Shown piece by piece: positions 45,179 to 55,000 of a stretch of DNA of 64,000 bases. This DNA is from Mesorhizobium sp. B2-1-8 (GTDB lineage Bacteria > Pseudomonadota > Alphaproteobacteria > Rhizobiales > Rhizobiaceae), in the NCBI RefSeq assembly GCF_006442545.2, contig NZ_CP083952.1:5185501-5249500 (forward strand), in the 5' to 3' direction. The position numbers and the translations under genes were made by a program. Positions within the stretch are counted from its first letter, which is position 1, and each line of letters opens with the position of its first letter. The notes below the pieces were generated by a model. It worked only from the letters and a program-made list of their open reading frames with translations. It ran no database searches and was not told where the DNA came from.

Positions 45179-45439
45179 CTAGGTGTCGGTCTTGCGCAGG
45201 AGATGGCGGTAGCCGGTTCTGGTCATCCAGCGCGCCCGCGCCAGATGGCTGTCATGAACCTGTCGCGCGCGCCGCGGCTCCTCTTTCGGATCGATCCCGA
45301 AGAGGATCCTGACCACCTCGCGCCAATCGGCGCCGTCGGCGTCGGCGTCAAACAAGCGCATGTAGAGCTTGATGTGGCGGCGATCGTAGTCGGTGAGTTC
45401 GTCGCCCGTTGGCGCGGTGTCGTCGAACGGCTCAATCAT
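45179..45439 (-). CDS. DUF2285 domain protein
   Basis: An 86-residue protein with LTDYDRRHIKLYMRLFDADA, then DWREVVRILFGID, and an ending HDSHLARARWMTRTGYRHLL. This helical pattern is the DUF2285 signature, found in small proteins at the head of tra modules. DNA binding is plausible but unproven. ATG 45439 was chosen, with GGGGGAG about 9 bases upstream; an in-frame GTG just before it lies within that spacing. It precedes the frameshifted DUF6499-DUF2285 gene by 139 bases. Confidence 0.8.
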   Translation of the reverse strand: MIEPFDDTAPTGDELTDYDRRHIKLYMRLFDADADGADWREVVRILFGIDPKEEPRRARQVHDSHLARARWMTRTGYRHLLRKTDT

Positions 45440-45625
45440 GATGTGCACTCCCCCACCGGCGAGACGTAAAACACAATTCTTACAGATGTCACGGTGGCTG
45501 CGGAGCCGCTACGAGAGCATCACACGATGCTATGCCGGCATCGCCGCCGCCCGGGTCTCCGCGGCTTTGATTTGGCGGGTGAGGTTCCGCCCGGACGGTC
45601 CGGGCGGAACCTCTGATGGGGGTCC

Positions 45626-45952
45626 CTATTCCGCGTTGCGGCGGGTTGGGCGGGACCAGATCAGGCTGAAGCCCTCACCGTCCTCGTCATTGAAGAGGTT
45701 GGCGAAGATCGGGGCGGTGAAGCTCGGATCGTCGAGCTTGAGGCCGAGATAGTCGCGGCCCTCGTTGGACTGCTTGGACCAGGCGGCGCCTATCTCGGCA
45801 CGGCCGACGAAGACGCGGTGGCTGGGGGCGTTTTCGCCGTTGGCGCGGGTTTCGGGGACAATGCGGACGCCTCGGGCCTGGACGCTGAGGGTGACGATTT
45901 CGCCGGTGAACTCGTTGTTGCCGGACTTCTTGAAGGTGCCGATGGTAGCCAT
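45626..45952 (-). CDS. DUF736 family protein (second paralogue)
   Basis: A 108-residue protein with the classic DUF736 start MATIGTFKKSGNNEFTGEI and the core ENAPSHRVFVGRAEIGAAW, ending FNDEDGEGFSLIWSRP. This is the canonical form, closer to the family consensus than the copy at 42301. The ATG at 45952 is preceded by AAGGAGAA. Conjugative elements of this type often carry two DUF736 genes. The role is unknown. Confidence 0.88.
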   Translation of the reverse strand: MATIGTFKKSGNNEFTGEIVTLSVQARGVRIVPETRANGENAPSHRVFVGRAEIGAAWSKQSNEGRDYLGLKLDDPSFTAPIFANLFNDEDGEGFSLIWSRPTRRNAE

Positions 45953-46511
45953 GATAGTTCTCCTTGATCCTGTCTGCTTCGAGCCGCACCATTGCGGTCT
46001 CGATGGTGGTCGCAAGGCCGAAGGCGATCGCCGGCGCACCAAGGGCCGAAGCGAAGCGGAGGACGGCACGGGAGCGACTTTGTTGTTGCGCGAGGAATGA
46101 CGGCGCAGCCGGCAGGGGAAGAAAGTCGCGATGTGCCGTTGCGTCACAGGCGACCGAGGCGAAGCTGTCCTTCAGACCAGAAACACCAATCGAAGAGACC
46201 GCTATCGGTGTTGCTCGTAACGACAGGATTGGGCGAGGAGATAAGGCTGCCTTGAGTCCGACTTCAGAGAGAAAGCCACGTGAGCGCGATCGGCATCAAC
46301 CACGGGAAGCTTCCAGGCCTCCTAGTCGCATTTGCCAGTGACGCGCCGAGCGCCTCGCCGCAATCTCTGCGATCTCGTCGCCCGTTGCGATCAAGCCGCT
46401 CTTTGATCAAGCCGGCATTAGGAGATGACGATGGGCGGCTTGAGCGGCAATAAATCGACGAAGCTGGCCCTACCACCGAGCGAGCGATTGACCTTGCCTA
46501 TAGGACGCTGC
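45953..46511. other. Non-coding stretch between DUF736 and the arginine cargo
   Basis: In these 559 bases no gene could be supported. Open frames on both strands have no recognisable domain and poor starts. It is probably a junction where the arginine-catabolic cargo was joined to the conjugation backbone, and it also holds the promoter of the DUF736 gene. I recognised no insertion sequence ends. Confidence 0.4.
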
Positions 46512-47570
46512 TCAAGCCGCCGGCTGCATCGCTGCTCTGAGCAGCATGCCGAACAGGTCGCGCGGCTCGTCGGGATCGGCGAGCAGGTCGAGCTCCTCGT
46601 AGAGGCCGGTCGCCTGGAGCTGGTCGCGGACATAGCGCAGCGCCGAAAAATCCTCGGTGGCGAAGCCGACGGAATCGAACAGCGTGATCTGTTCGGGCGC
46701 CTTGCGGCCCTCAGCCTGGCCGGTCATCACCTGCCACAGCTCGGTCACCGGATGGTCGGCGTCGAGCTGCTGGATCTCGCCCTCGACGCGCGTCTGCGGC
46801 GGGAACTCGACGAAGATGTCGGAGCGCAGCAGGATGTCGCGATGCAACTCGGTCTTGCCGGGGCAGTCGCCGCCGACCGCGTTGATGTGGACGCCGGTGC
46901 CGACCATGTTGTCGGTGAGAATGGTGGCGTACTGCTTGTCGGCCGTCACCGTGGTGATGATGTCGACGCCTTCCACCGCATCCTGTCCGGTCGAACAGAT
47001 GGTGATGTCGAAACCCTTGCCGGCGAGGTTGCGGGCGCATTTTTCCGAAGCCTGGCGGTCGATGTCGTAAAGCCGCAGCCGGTCGATGCCGGTGAGCGCC
47101 TTGAAGGCGATGGCTTGGAATTCGGACTGGGCACCGTTGCCGATGATGGCCATGACGCGCGATCCCTTAGGCGCCAGATATTTGGCCGCGAGGGCAGAGG
47201 TGGCCGCGGTGCGCAGCGCCGTCAGGATCGTCATTTCAGTGAGCAGCATCGGATATCCGGAGCCGACATCGGCGAGCACGCCGAAGGCGGTGACCGTCTG
47301 GCGGCCCTCGCGCATGTTCTTCGGATGGCCGTTGACATATTTGAAGCCGTAGAGCCGGCCGTCGCTGGTCGGCATCAGCTCGATGACGCCGTCATGGCTG
47401 TGCGAGGCGATGCGCGGCGTCTTGTCGAACAGCTCCCAGCGGCGGAAATCCTTCTCGATATAGGCGGCGAGCTCGGTGAGGAAGCGCTCGACGCCGATGG
47501 CGTGCACCAGCTTCATCATGCGGTCGACGCTGACGAAAGGGACGATGGCAAGGCGCGAAGGCTGGCTCAT
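46512..47570 (-). CDS. Ornithine cyclodeaminase
   Basis: A 352-residue enzyme of the ornithine cyclodeaminase/mu-crystallin family. The NAD-binding region is MAIIGNGAQSEFQAIAFKAL (near residue 140) and the substrate region includes GDCPGKTELH. It converts ornithine to proline and ammonia. With the arginase gene ending 2 bases before it on the same strand, the pair degrades arginine to urea and proline, the pathway known from Agrobacterium Ti plasmid opine catabolism. Length is typical. The frame is intact. Confidence 0.9.
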   Translation of the reverse strand: MSQPSRLAIVPFVSVDRMMKLVHAIGVERFLTELAAYIEKDFRRWELFDKTPRIASHSHDGVIELMPTSDGRLYGFKYVNGHPKNMREGRQTVTAFGVLADVGSGYPMLLTEMTILTALRTAATSALAAKYLAPKGSRVMAIIGNGAQSEFQAIAFKALTGIDRLRLYDIDRQASEKCARNLAGKGFDITICSTGQDAVEGVDIITTVTADKQYATILTDNMVGTGVHINAVGGDCPGKTELHRDILLRSDIFVEFPPQTRVEGEIQQLDADHPVTELWQVMTGQAEGRKAPEQITLFDSVGFATEDFSALRYVRDQLQATGLYEELDLLADPDEPRDLFGMLLRAAMQPAA

Positions 47571-47572
47571 GG

Positions 47573-48505
47573 TCAGAGGCTCCCGGAATGGCTGCGGGTC
47601 GGGCGGTCCATAATGCGGCGGCCCATCAGGCTGGCGGTGAGGTCGACCATCAGGGTCGCGGTGCGGCCGCGCTCGTCGAGGAACGGGTTCAATTCGACCA
47701 GGTCGAGGCTGGAGACCAGGCCGCTGTCGGACAGCATCTCCATCACCAGATGCGCCTCGCGGAAAGTGGCGCCGCCGGGAACGGTGGTGCCGACGGCCGG
47801 CGCGATCGAAGGGTCGAGGAAATCGACATCGAGGCTGAGATGCAGGAGGCCGTTCTCATTCTCGACGCGGGCCAGGAAGGCGCGCAGCAGCGGCGCGATG
47901 CCGTACTCGTCGATGGCGCGCATGTCGTGCACGGTGACGCCGGCTTCAGTGATCGCGCGGCGCTCGGCCGGATCGACGCTGCGCAGGCCGATGGCGCAGA
48001 TGCGGGCCGGGTCGACGACTTCAGGCAGATCCGGGAAATAGCCCTTGAAGCCCGCCTGCCCGCTCGCATAGGCGAGTGGCACGCCATGCAGATTGCCGCT
48101 GGTGGTGGTGTCGAGCGTGTGGAAATCGGGATGGGCGTCGAGCCACAGCACGAAGAGCGGCCGGCGGCGCTCGGCGGCGCGGCGCGCCACGCCGGAGACG
48201 GTGCCGGCGGAGATCGAGTGGTCGCCGCCAAGGAAGATCGGCATGGCGTCGCGCGAAGCCGCATAGGCGGTCTCGGCGATCGCCGCCGTCCAGGCGGAAA
48301 TCTCGGGCAGCGCCTTCAGCGCGAGGTTACCATGGGCCACCGGGCGGGCCACGGCCTTCTCGACCGCGCCCCAGTCCTCGACCTCATGGCCAAGATCGGC
48401 CAGCACTGAGACCAGCCCCGCCGTGCGCAGCGCGCTCGGCCCCATCTCGCATCCCATCCTGCCCGCACCGTCCTGTACCGGCGCGCCAACGATCCTGCAG
48501 CGCAT
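47573..48505 (-). CDS. Arginase
   Basis: A 310-residue manganese ureohydrolase. The metal-binding motifs are present: His96 in FLGGDHSISAG, Asp123/His125/Asp127 in LWLDAHPDFHT, and the later LSLDVDFLDPS. It hydrolyses arginine to ornithine and urea. The ATG at 48505 is the natural start (MRCRIVGAPVQDGAG); the open frame to 49195 runs through the divergent Lrp gene. It is the first gene of a two-gene operon with ornithine cyclodeaminase, and the Lrp regulator is 132 bases upstream, facing away. Confidence 0.92.
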   Translation of the reverse strand: MRCRIVGAPVQDGAGRMGCEMGPSALRTAGLVSVLADLGHEVEDWGAVEKAVARPVAHGNLALKALPEISAWTAAIAETAYAASRDAMPIFLGGDHSISAGTVSGVARRAAERRRPLFVLWLDAHPDFHTLDTTTSGNLHGVPLAYASGQAGFKGYFPDLPEVVDPARICAIGLRSVDPAERRAITEAGVTVHDMRAIDEYGIAPLLRAFLARVENENGLLHLSLDVDFLDPSIAPAVGTTVPGGATFREAHLVMEMLSDSGLVSSLDLVELNPFLDERGRTATLMVDLTASLMGRRIMDRPTRSHSGSL

Positions 48506-48637
48506 GATTTCTTTCCGCCCTCGCGATTGATTGGACAATTGAACCACCGCTGCCTGGCGGTTTGAACAGGAAGAATTGGCATTTCGGCAAGAGCAATCTA
48601 CCGTATTGCGCATATGACTTGATCGAAATGGACAATC

Positions 48638-49078
48638 ATGGATGCGTTGGACGAACGGCTGGTGACGCTGCTGCGGCATGATGCGCGGCGCAGCATTTCC
48701 GATCTCGCGGTCGATCTGGGCGTCTCGCGCGCGACGGTGCGGGCGCGCATGGAGCGGCTCGAAAGATCGGGCGAGATCATCGGCTATACGGTAGTGCTGC
48801 GCGCCGATGCGGTCGACCAGCGGATGCGCGGCGTCATGATGATCGAGATCGAGGGCCATGCCGCGGATCGCGTCATCAGGGCGCTCGGCGGCTTTCCCGA
48901 GGTCTCCACCGTTCACACCACCAACGGCCGCTGGGACCTTGTGGTCGAACTCGGCACCGCCTCGCTGACCGATTTCGATGCGGTGCTGCGCCGCATCAGG
49001 CTGATCCCCGGCATTACCGGCAGCGAAACCAGCCTTCTCCTGGCCACGCCCAGGACGACGAGGGCGCGACTCACTTAG
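48638..49078 (+). CDS. Lrp/AsnC-family regulator of the arginine operon
   Basis: A 146-residue Lrp-type regulator. The N-terminal helix-turn-helix is residues 15-50 (ISDLAVDLGVSRATVRARME) and the C-terminal RAM domain (residues 65-140) binds an amino acid effector. Divergent position from the arginase gene suggests that it activates it in the presence of arginine or ornithine, as ArcR-type regulators do. The 132-base gap contains ATTGGACAATTG-like sequence near 48530 and TTGATCGAAATGGACAATC at 48617, candidate half-sites. The gene is intact. Confidence 0.87.
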   Translation: MDALDERLVTLLRHDARRSISDLAVDLGVSRATVRARMERLERSGEIIGYTVVLRADAVDQRMRGVMMIEIEGHAADRVIRALGGFPEVSTVHTTNGRWDLVVELGTASLTDFDAVLRRIRLIPGITGSETSLLLATPRTTRARLT

Positions 49079-49191
49079 CTGTTTTGGGGTGGCTAACAGC
49101 GCGGATGTTGGCGGAGTCTCATCTCCCTGAGTTCTACATTGCGGCATGAAGCGCAATGCAACGTCTCCCGCAGCCGCGAGGTCACGCCGGT

Positions 49192-49359
49192 TCACCTCGC
49201 GTAGGGGTCGATTTCACCGACGATCTCCGAGGTATCGCCGTCATATTCGTCCGCCGGCACGACGGTGAGCGTGCCATCGCCGGCGCGGAAGATGACAATG
49301 CTGACCATCAAGCTGGTAGCGAGGCTGAAGGCGAAGGCGTTGGCTTCTGCAAGTGACAT
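49192..49359 (-). CDS. Small conserved hypothetical protein
   Basis: A 55-residue protein starting MSLAEANAFAFSLATSLMV and ending with acidic DEYDGDTSEIVGEIDPY. The first 25 residues are moderately hydrophobic. I do not recognise a domain, though similar short proteins seem to occur in this position of conjugative elements. ATG 49359 was chosen, since the longer frame to 49467 runs through the hairpin region. A 22-bp inverted repeat arm begins 17 bases upstream of its start. Confidence 0.45.
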   Translation of the reverse strand: MSLAEANAFAFSLATSLMVSIVIFRAGDGTLTVVPADEYDGDTSEIVGEIDPYAR

Positions 49360-49375
49360 CGATCCGGCTCCTGTT

Positions 49376-49566
49376 TGGAAGCGGGGATCGCTCCCCGCGT
49401 GACAGGCGCCCGATGTGTCCGGCCGAGGGCCGCGATCACCGTGCAGGCGCAGCCGAAACGGCGGCACGCTTTGCGTAGTCCGACCCTTTACGGGTTGATG
49501 GCGTCAGGCCTTCGGTCCGGACCAAGGAATCGCGCCCATGAACACGGGGAGCGATCCCCGCTTCCA
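49376..49566. repeat. 22-bp perfect inverted repeat pair, 147 bp apart
   Basis: The arm at 49376-49397 (core GCGGGGATCGCTCCCCG) is repeated exactly in inverse at 49545-49566. Each arm is also a hairpin by itself (CGGGGA-TCGC-TCCCCG). The enclosed 147 bases hold a smaller palindrome (ACCC-TTTAC-GGGT near 49486-49498) but no gene. It could be a small mobile repeat, an RNA or a transfer/replication site. Confidence 0.65.
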
Positions 49567-49701
49567 GCCGGCGAGACGAAATTCCAAGCTCAAGAGTTCG
49601 CATTCATCGCAGCCATGCCGGGAAGGGCCATCGCCAGACCTTGTCTCGGGGCGCTCAGTCGGACGGGTAAGGCTCGTGCGGGGTTGGCAGGACGCGACCC
49701 C

Positions 49702-50631
49702 TCAAGTGGCGCCGAATTTCATAACCGGGATGCCGAGCCCGCGCGCCTTGTCGGCGAGGTTGTCCTGAATGCCCGTGCCTGGAAAATGAACGACGCCGAT
49801 TGGCATCGTGTCGAGAATTGCGTCGTTGCGCTTGAAGGGGGCGGCCTTGGCGTGCCTGGTCCAGTCAGGCTTGAAGGCGATCTGTGGCACCTTGCGATTG
49901 TGAGCCCATTTGGCGGCGATCAACTCGGCACCCCTGGGTGATCCGCCGTGGACCAGAACCATGCCCGGATGCTTGGCGTGTATCTGATCGAGTTTGGCCC
50001 AGATGAGGCGATGGTCATTGAAGTCGAGCCCACCGGTGAAGGCGACCTTCGGCCCAGGAGGCACGAGCGCCTGGCTGTCAGCAAATTTCTTGGCGGCCAG
50101 GAAATCGCGGCTGTCGATCATTGACGCGGTGAGATTGCGGTGGCTGACCATGGAGCCCGAACGCGGCCGCCAGATCGAATGGGTGTGTCGCTCGAAATGC
50201 TCGGCGGCCTGGTCGCGCATCAGCTCGAAGGCAATGCGGGTTTCGAGGAGCGTCTGACCTTGGGCGGTGAGCCGTTCAAGTTCGACGGACTTGACCTCGG
50301 ATCCATCCTGTTCGCGCTGCAGGCGCCGCTGTGAGAGTTCGTTGTCGTCGAGTTGGCGTTCGATCCGGTTGGTTGCGCGATGGAATAGGTTGACCGTGCC
50401 CCAGAGCAGTTCCTCGAGGTCGGGTTCGAGGCGTGTGTCGGCCATCGCCACCACGAGGGCGTCGAAGATGTCGGCGATGCTGGCAGTGATGACGTGGCCC
50501 TCGGGGAGCGGGCGCGGATCGGGTTCGTCTTCGAAGGGACGGTAGCCGTAAAGTTGTAGTTCGTGAAGGACGTGGTCGGTCGGCGATGACGCGTGCGGCG
50601 GTTCGAAGTCCGTATCATGGTGGTCGTTCAT
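49702..50631 (-). CDS. DUF2493 domain protein (YspA/SLOG-like)
   Basis: A 309-residue protein. The C-terminal 130 residues contain KVAFTGGLDFNDHRLIW and VLVHGGSPRGAELIAAKWA, the nucleotide-binding pattern of the DUF2493/SLOG superfamily. The N-terminal part is acidic and helical. DUF2493 genes accompany ParB-like, toprim and helicase genes in rhizobial ICEs; the function is unknown, and related SLOG domains bind nucleotides or ligands. ATG 50631 (AGGAAGGCAC upstream) was chosen over an arginine-rich extension to 50709. Confidence 0.82.
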   Translation of the reverse strand: MNDHHDTDFEPPHASSPTDHVLHELQLYGYRPFEDEPDPRPLPEGHVITASIADIFDALVVAMADTRLEPDLEELLWGTVNLFHRATNRIERQLDDNELSQRRLQREQDGSEVKSVELERLTAQGQTLLETRIAFELMRDQAAEHFERHTHSIWRPRSGSMVSHRNLTASMIDSRDFLAAKKFADSQALVPPGPKVAFTGGLDFNDHRLIWAKLDQIHAKHPGMVLVHGGSPRGAELIAAKWAHNRKVPQIAFKPDWTRHAKAAPFKRNDAILDTMPIGVVHFPGTGIQDNLADKARGLGIPVMKFGAT

Positions 50632-50951
50632 GTGCCTTCCTTTCCGGGATCGGTCGCGTCCATCGCGGCCTTCATGGCGACGACGGCGACGGACGGTCCG
50701 GATCTGCACCCGCAGCGCCAGCGCAGGGCCGGAACGGAAGTGGAGGATGGCGAAGCCCGGCTATTTTGTTCGCGATGGAACGCGCGCTCTGCGGCGCGCC
50801 GGAAAATAACCGGGCGCAGCCATTGCCAATCCGGACCGACCGGCGCGCCGATCGCCCTCTGGAAGGCCGTGGGATGTCGTCTTCCGGCAAAGGAGCTGGC
50901 CATTGTGGCGACCATCGACAGGGACGGGGCCAGCGCTCGCCCCCCTCCCGG
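50632..50951. other. Gap between toprim and DUF2493 genes
   Basis: These 320 bases lack a supportable gene. They separate two minus-strand genes and may include a promoter for the DUF2493 gene. No strong inverted repeat was noticed. Confidence 0.35.
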
Positions 50952-52016
50952 TCAGGCCGCTGTTCGTGCCACGAAGCGTTCAGCGTCCTGCGGTGCGATC
51001 TGAACCCGCAGGATTGCCCTGAGGGCATTGAGACCGAGCAGACGCAGATCCTCGTTGAAGTCGCCGAGCTGTGGCTGCAGCACGATCGCCTCGATCCCCG
51101 CCGCGTTGGCGCGCTCGATAAGGGTCGCCACTGCTCCGTCCCCCGCCGGATCATTGTCGCGGGCGATGTAGAGACGCCGCAGTGTGTCGGGGAACAGGAT
51201 GGCGGACAGATGTGCTGCCGACAGGGCCGCGATCACCGGCATGAAAGGCAGCGCCGTACGCTGTGACAGCATCGTCTCGATGCCTTCACCGGCTGCCATC
51301 ACATCGCAGCCGATGCCGAAGCGGACCGCGTGTCCAAGCAGATCGCCCATGGCTCGCCTGGGAGTGTCGATCGGTGCTCTGCCGAGATGGGCCTCGCTGA
51401 AACCGGCCGGATCGAGCCAGGTGCGGTGTGCGCCTGTAAGCCTGCCTGTCAAGTCAGTGACGGCCGCAATCATCGCGGGCCAGATCTCGGTCGGCGCCTC
51501 CACGTCGGGCCGGTAGTAGCAACGCGGATGGAATCGAAGACTTCCGGTTTCGTGCAAGGCGGTTATTCCACGTCCACGCAGGTACGTCTCCACGAGCGAC
51601 CGTGAGATCGGCTGCGACATAGAAACCAGCCGCCTCGCCGCTTCGGCAGAGCCGGAAGGAGCAGGAACTGATTGCCTTCTGCGTTCAGTTGGATCGGGCA
51701 TCGGTTGGGGCATCGACAAGAAGCTGCGCGCCTCGTCGGCGACGTCCTTGAAGTCGACCAGGCCACACGACGCCCGAATGACGTCGAGCAGATCGCCGTG
51801 CTCGCCAGTTGCCGCGTCGGTCCACTTCCCAGCGACGCCCTTGCCGGACACCGGCCCTTTCAGGCGGACAAACATGGACCGCCCCGGCGTATTGCGCACA
51901 TCGCCGACCAGCCAGTAACGGCCTTGGCGATGACCGTTGGAGAGATAGTGGCTGCAAACTGCCTCGGCCTGTTGGCCGAGACGAGATGCCAGTTCGGAAG
52001 CATCGCGACGGCGCAT
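50952..52016 (-). CDS. Toprim domain protein (primase-like)
   Basis: A 354-residue protein. The N-terminal half has a DUF7146-type zinc-less primase-like region (KWTDAATGEHGDLLDVI). The C-terminal half is a toprim domain: Glu in VMAAGEGIETMLS, and IARDNDPAGDGAV with the aspartate pair. In this family the toprim metal centre supports primer synthesis or DNA cleavage. Position directly after the helicase/methylase gene, with the start overlapping that stop as TGATG, suggests a joint role in replication of the transferred strand. ATG 52016 fits the family start. Confidence 0.83.
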   Translation of the reverse strand: MRRRDASELASRLGQQAEAVCSHYLSNGHRQGRYWLVGDVRNTPGRSMFVRLKGPVSGKGVAGKWTDAATGEHGDLLDVIRASCGLVDFKDVADEARSFLSMPQPMPDPTERRRQSVPAPSGSAEAARRLVSMSQPISRSLVETYLRGRGITALHETGSLRFHPRCYYRPDVEAPTEIWPAMIAAVTDLTGRLTGAHRTWLDPAGFSEAHLGRAPIDTPRRAMGDLLGHAVRFGIGCDVMAAGEGIETMLSQRTALPFMPVIAALSAAHLSAILFPDTLRRLYIARDNDPAGDGAVATLIERANAAGIEAIVLQPQLGDFNEDLRLLGLNALRAILRVQIAPQDAERFVARTAA

Positions 52017-55000
52017 CAGGCTGCCTCCCTCTCGCTGATGCGCTGCACCGGATAGCGCTTGAGAACTTTGTCCAGGATGACGGGTCCCGCGGCATCGGTG
52101 GGAACGAACATGCGTAGCTTCCAGGAAATGATCTCGTGGAAGAGCCCGTAGGCCGAGAGCCGCTCGCGCATGGCGTCGGTGAAGCCCGAAAGCTCGATGC
52201 GGTTGGCGCCCATGACGCGGACACGCCGCAGATGAAGTCCTTCGGCAAGGTCGAGCGTCGTGCGGCCATCGATCAGTGCGTTGAAGGCATCGTCTGCCGT
52301 CAGTGTACTCACACCCGTTGCGAGAGCGCCAGCAGCCCAAACTGCCGAGACCATGCGGCCGATGATGCGCTCGCCGTCATCGCTTTGAAGCCGATAGACA
52401 CGGCTCGACTCGTTCGGGAGCCGCTTCCAGATCGGCAGCAACAGTCCAGCGACGACGTGGATGATCGTATCGGAGAACGCCGGGACGTTGGCGACCTCTG
52501 CATTCCAAGCGGTTGCAAAGGTGTCGCGGTCCACCCGATTCCAATGACTTTCCTCTATCATGCGGAGGGAAGCATGGTGTTGTTCCATCGGGTGGATCAG
52601 GCGGACGCGACGTTCGACCTCGCCATCGTCGAGCATGAGCGATGGCGCTGGAATCTGCACAGCGGCGCGTCCTGAGCGTTCGTTGACGAGCAGAATGGAA
52701 CGCGGATCGTCGCAATAGGCGACAGCCTCCTCACACGACGTCGGTCGATTGCGTTGGCGCTGGGCAATGGTGAGGAGTTGCGTTTCGGCGCCTGTGCCCG
52801 GATGGGAGTAGATCGTGCGCCGGTCGGTGACGACGAAACTCTCCGCCTGCAGCGTCTCCAGCCCAACGTCATAGATGCCGGCGGCGATGGCGCCTTCTAC
52901 CTTGGCGGTGAGCAGTTGCTCGAAGGCCGCGAACAGGACATCTTGCAGATCGATAGTGAGCGCCAGCAGCCGATTGAGGAAGGTGGTGATTGGCGGCAGG
53001 TCATCCTTGATGCCGCTATCGTCCATCAGCTTTAGGCCGGTCGTCTCCTCGAACCGCTGCAGCGAACAGCCCCTCACTTTGCCGCGTACGATCAGCAGAT
53101 AGAGCTGGCGCAGCGCATCGCGCGCATAGTGCGATTCCAGATTGTCCTCTGGCCGGAACAGGCCCTGTCCGCCGGTCTGGCGTTGGCCGCGCGTGATGGC
53201 GCCAAGCGTATCGAGGCGGCGAGCGATGGTGGAGAGGAAGCGCTTCTCCGCTTTCACATTGGTCGCGATTGGCCGGAAAAGCGGGGGTTGCGCCTGATTG
53301 GTCCGGTGCGTGCGACCAAGGCCCTGGATGGCCCTGTCGGCTTTCCAGCCCGGCTCGAGCAGGTAGTGGACGCGAAGCCGCATGTTGCGTGACGACACGT
53401 CGGCGTGGTAGCTGCGTCCTGTCCCCCCAGCATCGCTGAAGACCAGAACGCGTTTCATGTCATCCATGAAGGCCTGCGTCTCGGCGAGATTGGCCGAGGC
53501 AGCGCGGCTCTCAACCATGAGCCGTGCCTTCTTCCGGACGATGCGCCGTGACCTGCCCGTCACTTCCGCCACCATATCCGTGCCGAAGCGCTGGACGATC
53601 TGGTCGAGCGCGCCGGGGACCGCTGGCAGGCTGGCGAGCTTCTCGATCAGCGCCGTGCGGCGCGCGACCGCCTCGCGGCTTTCCACCGGTTGGCCGTCGC
53701 GGAAGACCGGCCTGGACGACAGATTGCCCTCGGAATCGGTGAAGGGCTCGTAGAGCTGGACCGGGAAGGAATGCGCGAGGTAGTCGAGGACATATTCTCG
53801 TGGTGTGATGTCGACGCGGACGTCGTTCCATTCCTGTGTCGGGACCTCGGCCAGCCTGCGCTCCATCAGCGCCTCGCCGGTGGAGACGATCTGGATGACC
53901 GCCGAATGCCCTGCGTCGAGGTCCTGATCAATCGAGCTGATCAGCGTCGGCGTCTTCATCGATGTCAACAGATGAGCGAAGAAGCGCTGCTTGGCGCTTT
54001 CGAAGGCCGAGCGTGCGGCTGACTTGGCCTGGCGGTTCAAGGTGCCGCCGTCGCCAGTGATGTTGGCGGCCTGCATGGCTGCATCGAGATGGTTGTGAAT
54101 GACGGCAAAGGCACCGGCATAAGCATCGTAGATGCGTCGCTGCTCGGGCGTCAGCTCGTGCTCGACCAGCTCATATTCGACGCCGTCGAAGGACAGCGAG
54201 CGTGCCGTATAGAGGCCAAGGGCGCGCAGGTCTCGCGCGAGCACCTCCATCGCTGCCACGCCGCCCGCGTCTATGGCTTCGACGAATTCCGCACGGGTGG
54301 AGAATGGCAGATCTTCACCGCCCCACAGGCCGAGCCTTTGGGCATAGGCGAGATTGTGGACCGTGGTGGCGCCGGTCGCGGAGACATACACGACACGTGC
54401 GCCCGGCAGAGCGTGCTGCAGACGCAGGCCGGCGCGGCCCTGCTGAGATGGTGCGACATCACCGCGTTCTCCCTTGCCCCCACCGGCGTTCTGCATGGCA
54501 TGCGCTTCGTCGAAAATGATCACTCCCTCAAACTCGGAGCCCAACCATTCGACGATCTGCCTGACGCGCGAAACCTTCTCCCCGCGGTCGTCGGAGCGCA
54601 GCGTGGCATAGGTTGTAAACAGGATGCCTTCCGGCAACGTGACGGGGCGGCCTCGAGGGAAACGCGACAGCGGGGTGACCAGCAGACGTTCCATGCCGAG
54701 TGCCGACCAGTCGCGCTGAGCGTCCTCAAGCACTTGTCCGACTTCGAGATCCACACCGCTTTGCGGCGGCCTTGCAGCCAGTTGTCGAGAACGATACTCG
54801 CCGCTTGCCGGCCCTTGCCGAGGCCGGTGCCGTCCCCGATGAAGAAACCACGCCGGAAGCGCACAGCCCCTTCCGCATCCTCCGGCGCGGCGTTGACGAT
54901 ATCGAATGTATCGTCGACCGACCACGATCCGGCGAGAAAGCCCGCATGGGCCTCGCCGGCGAGGATCAGCGTTTCGAGCTGGGCCTCGGAGAGCGACTTC

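Noticed and set aside
46425..48041. 538-codon plus-strand frame opposite the arginine genes
   Set aside because: It is antisense to two well-conserved enzymes and shows no recognisable features.
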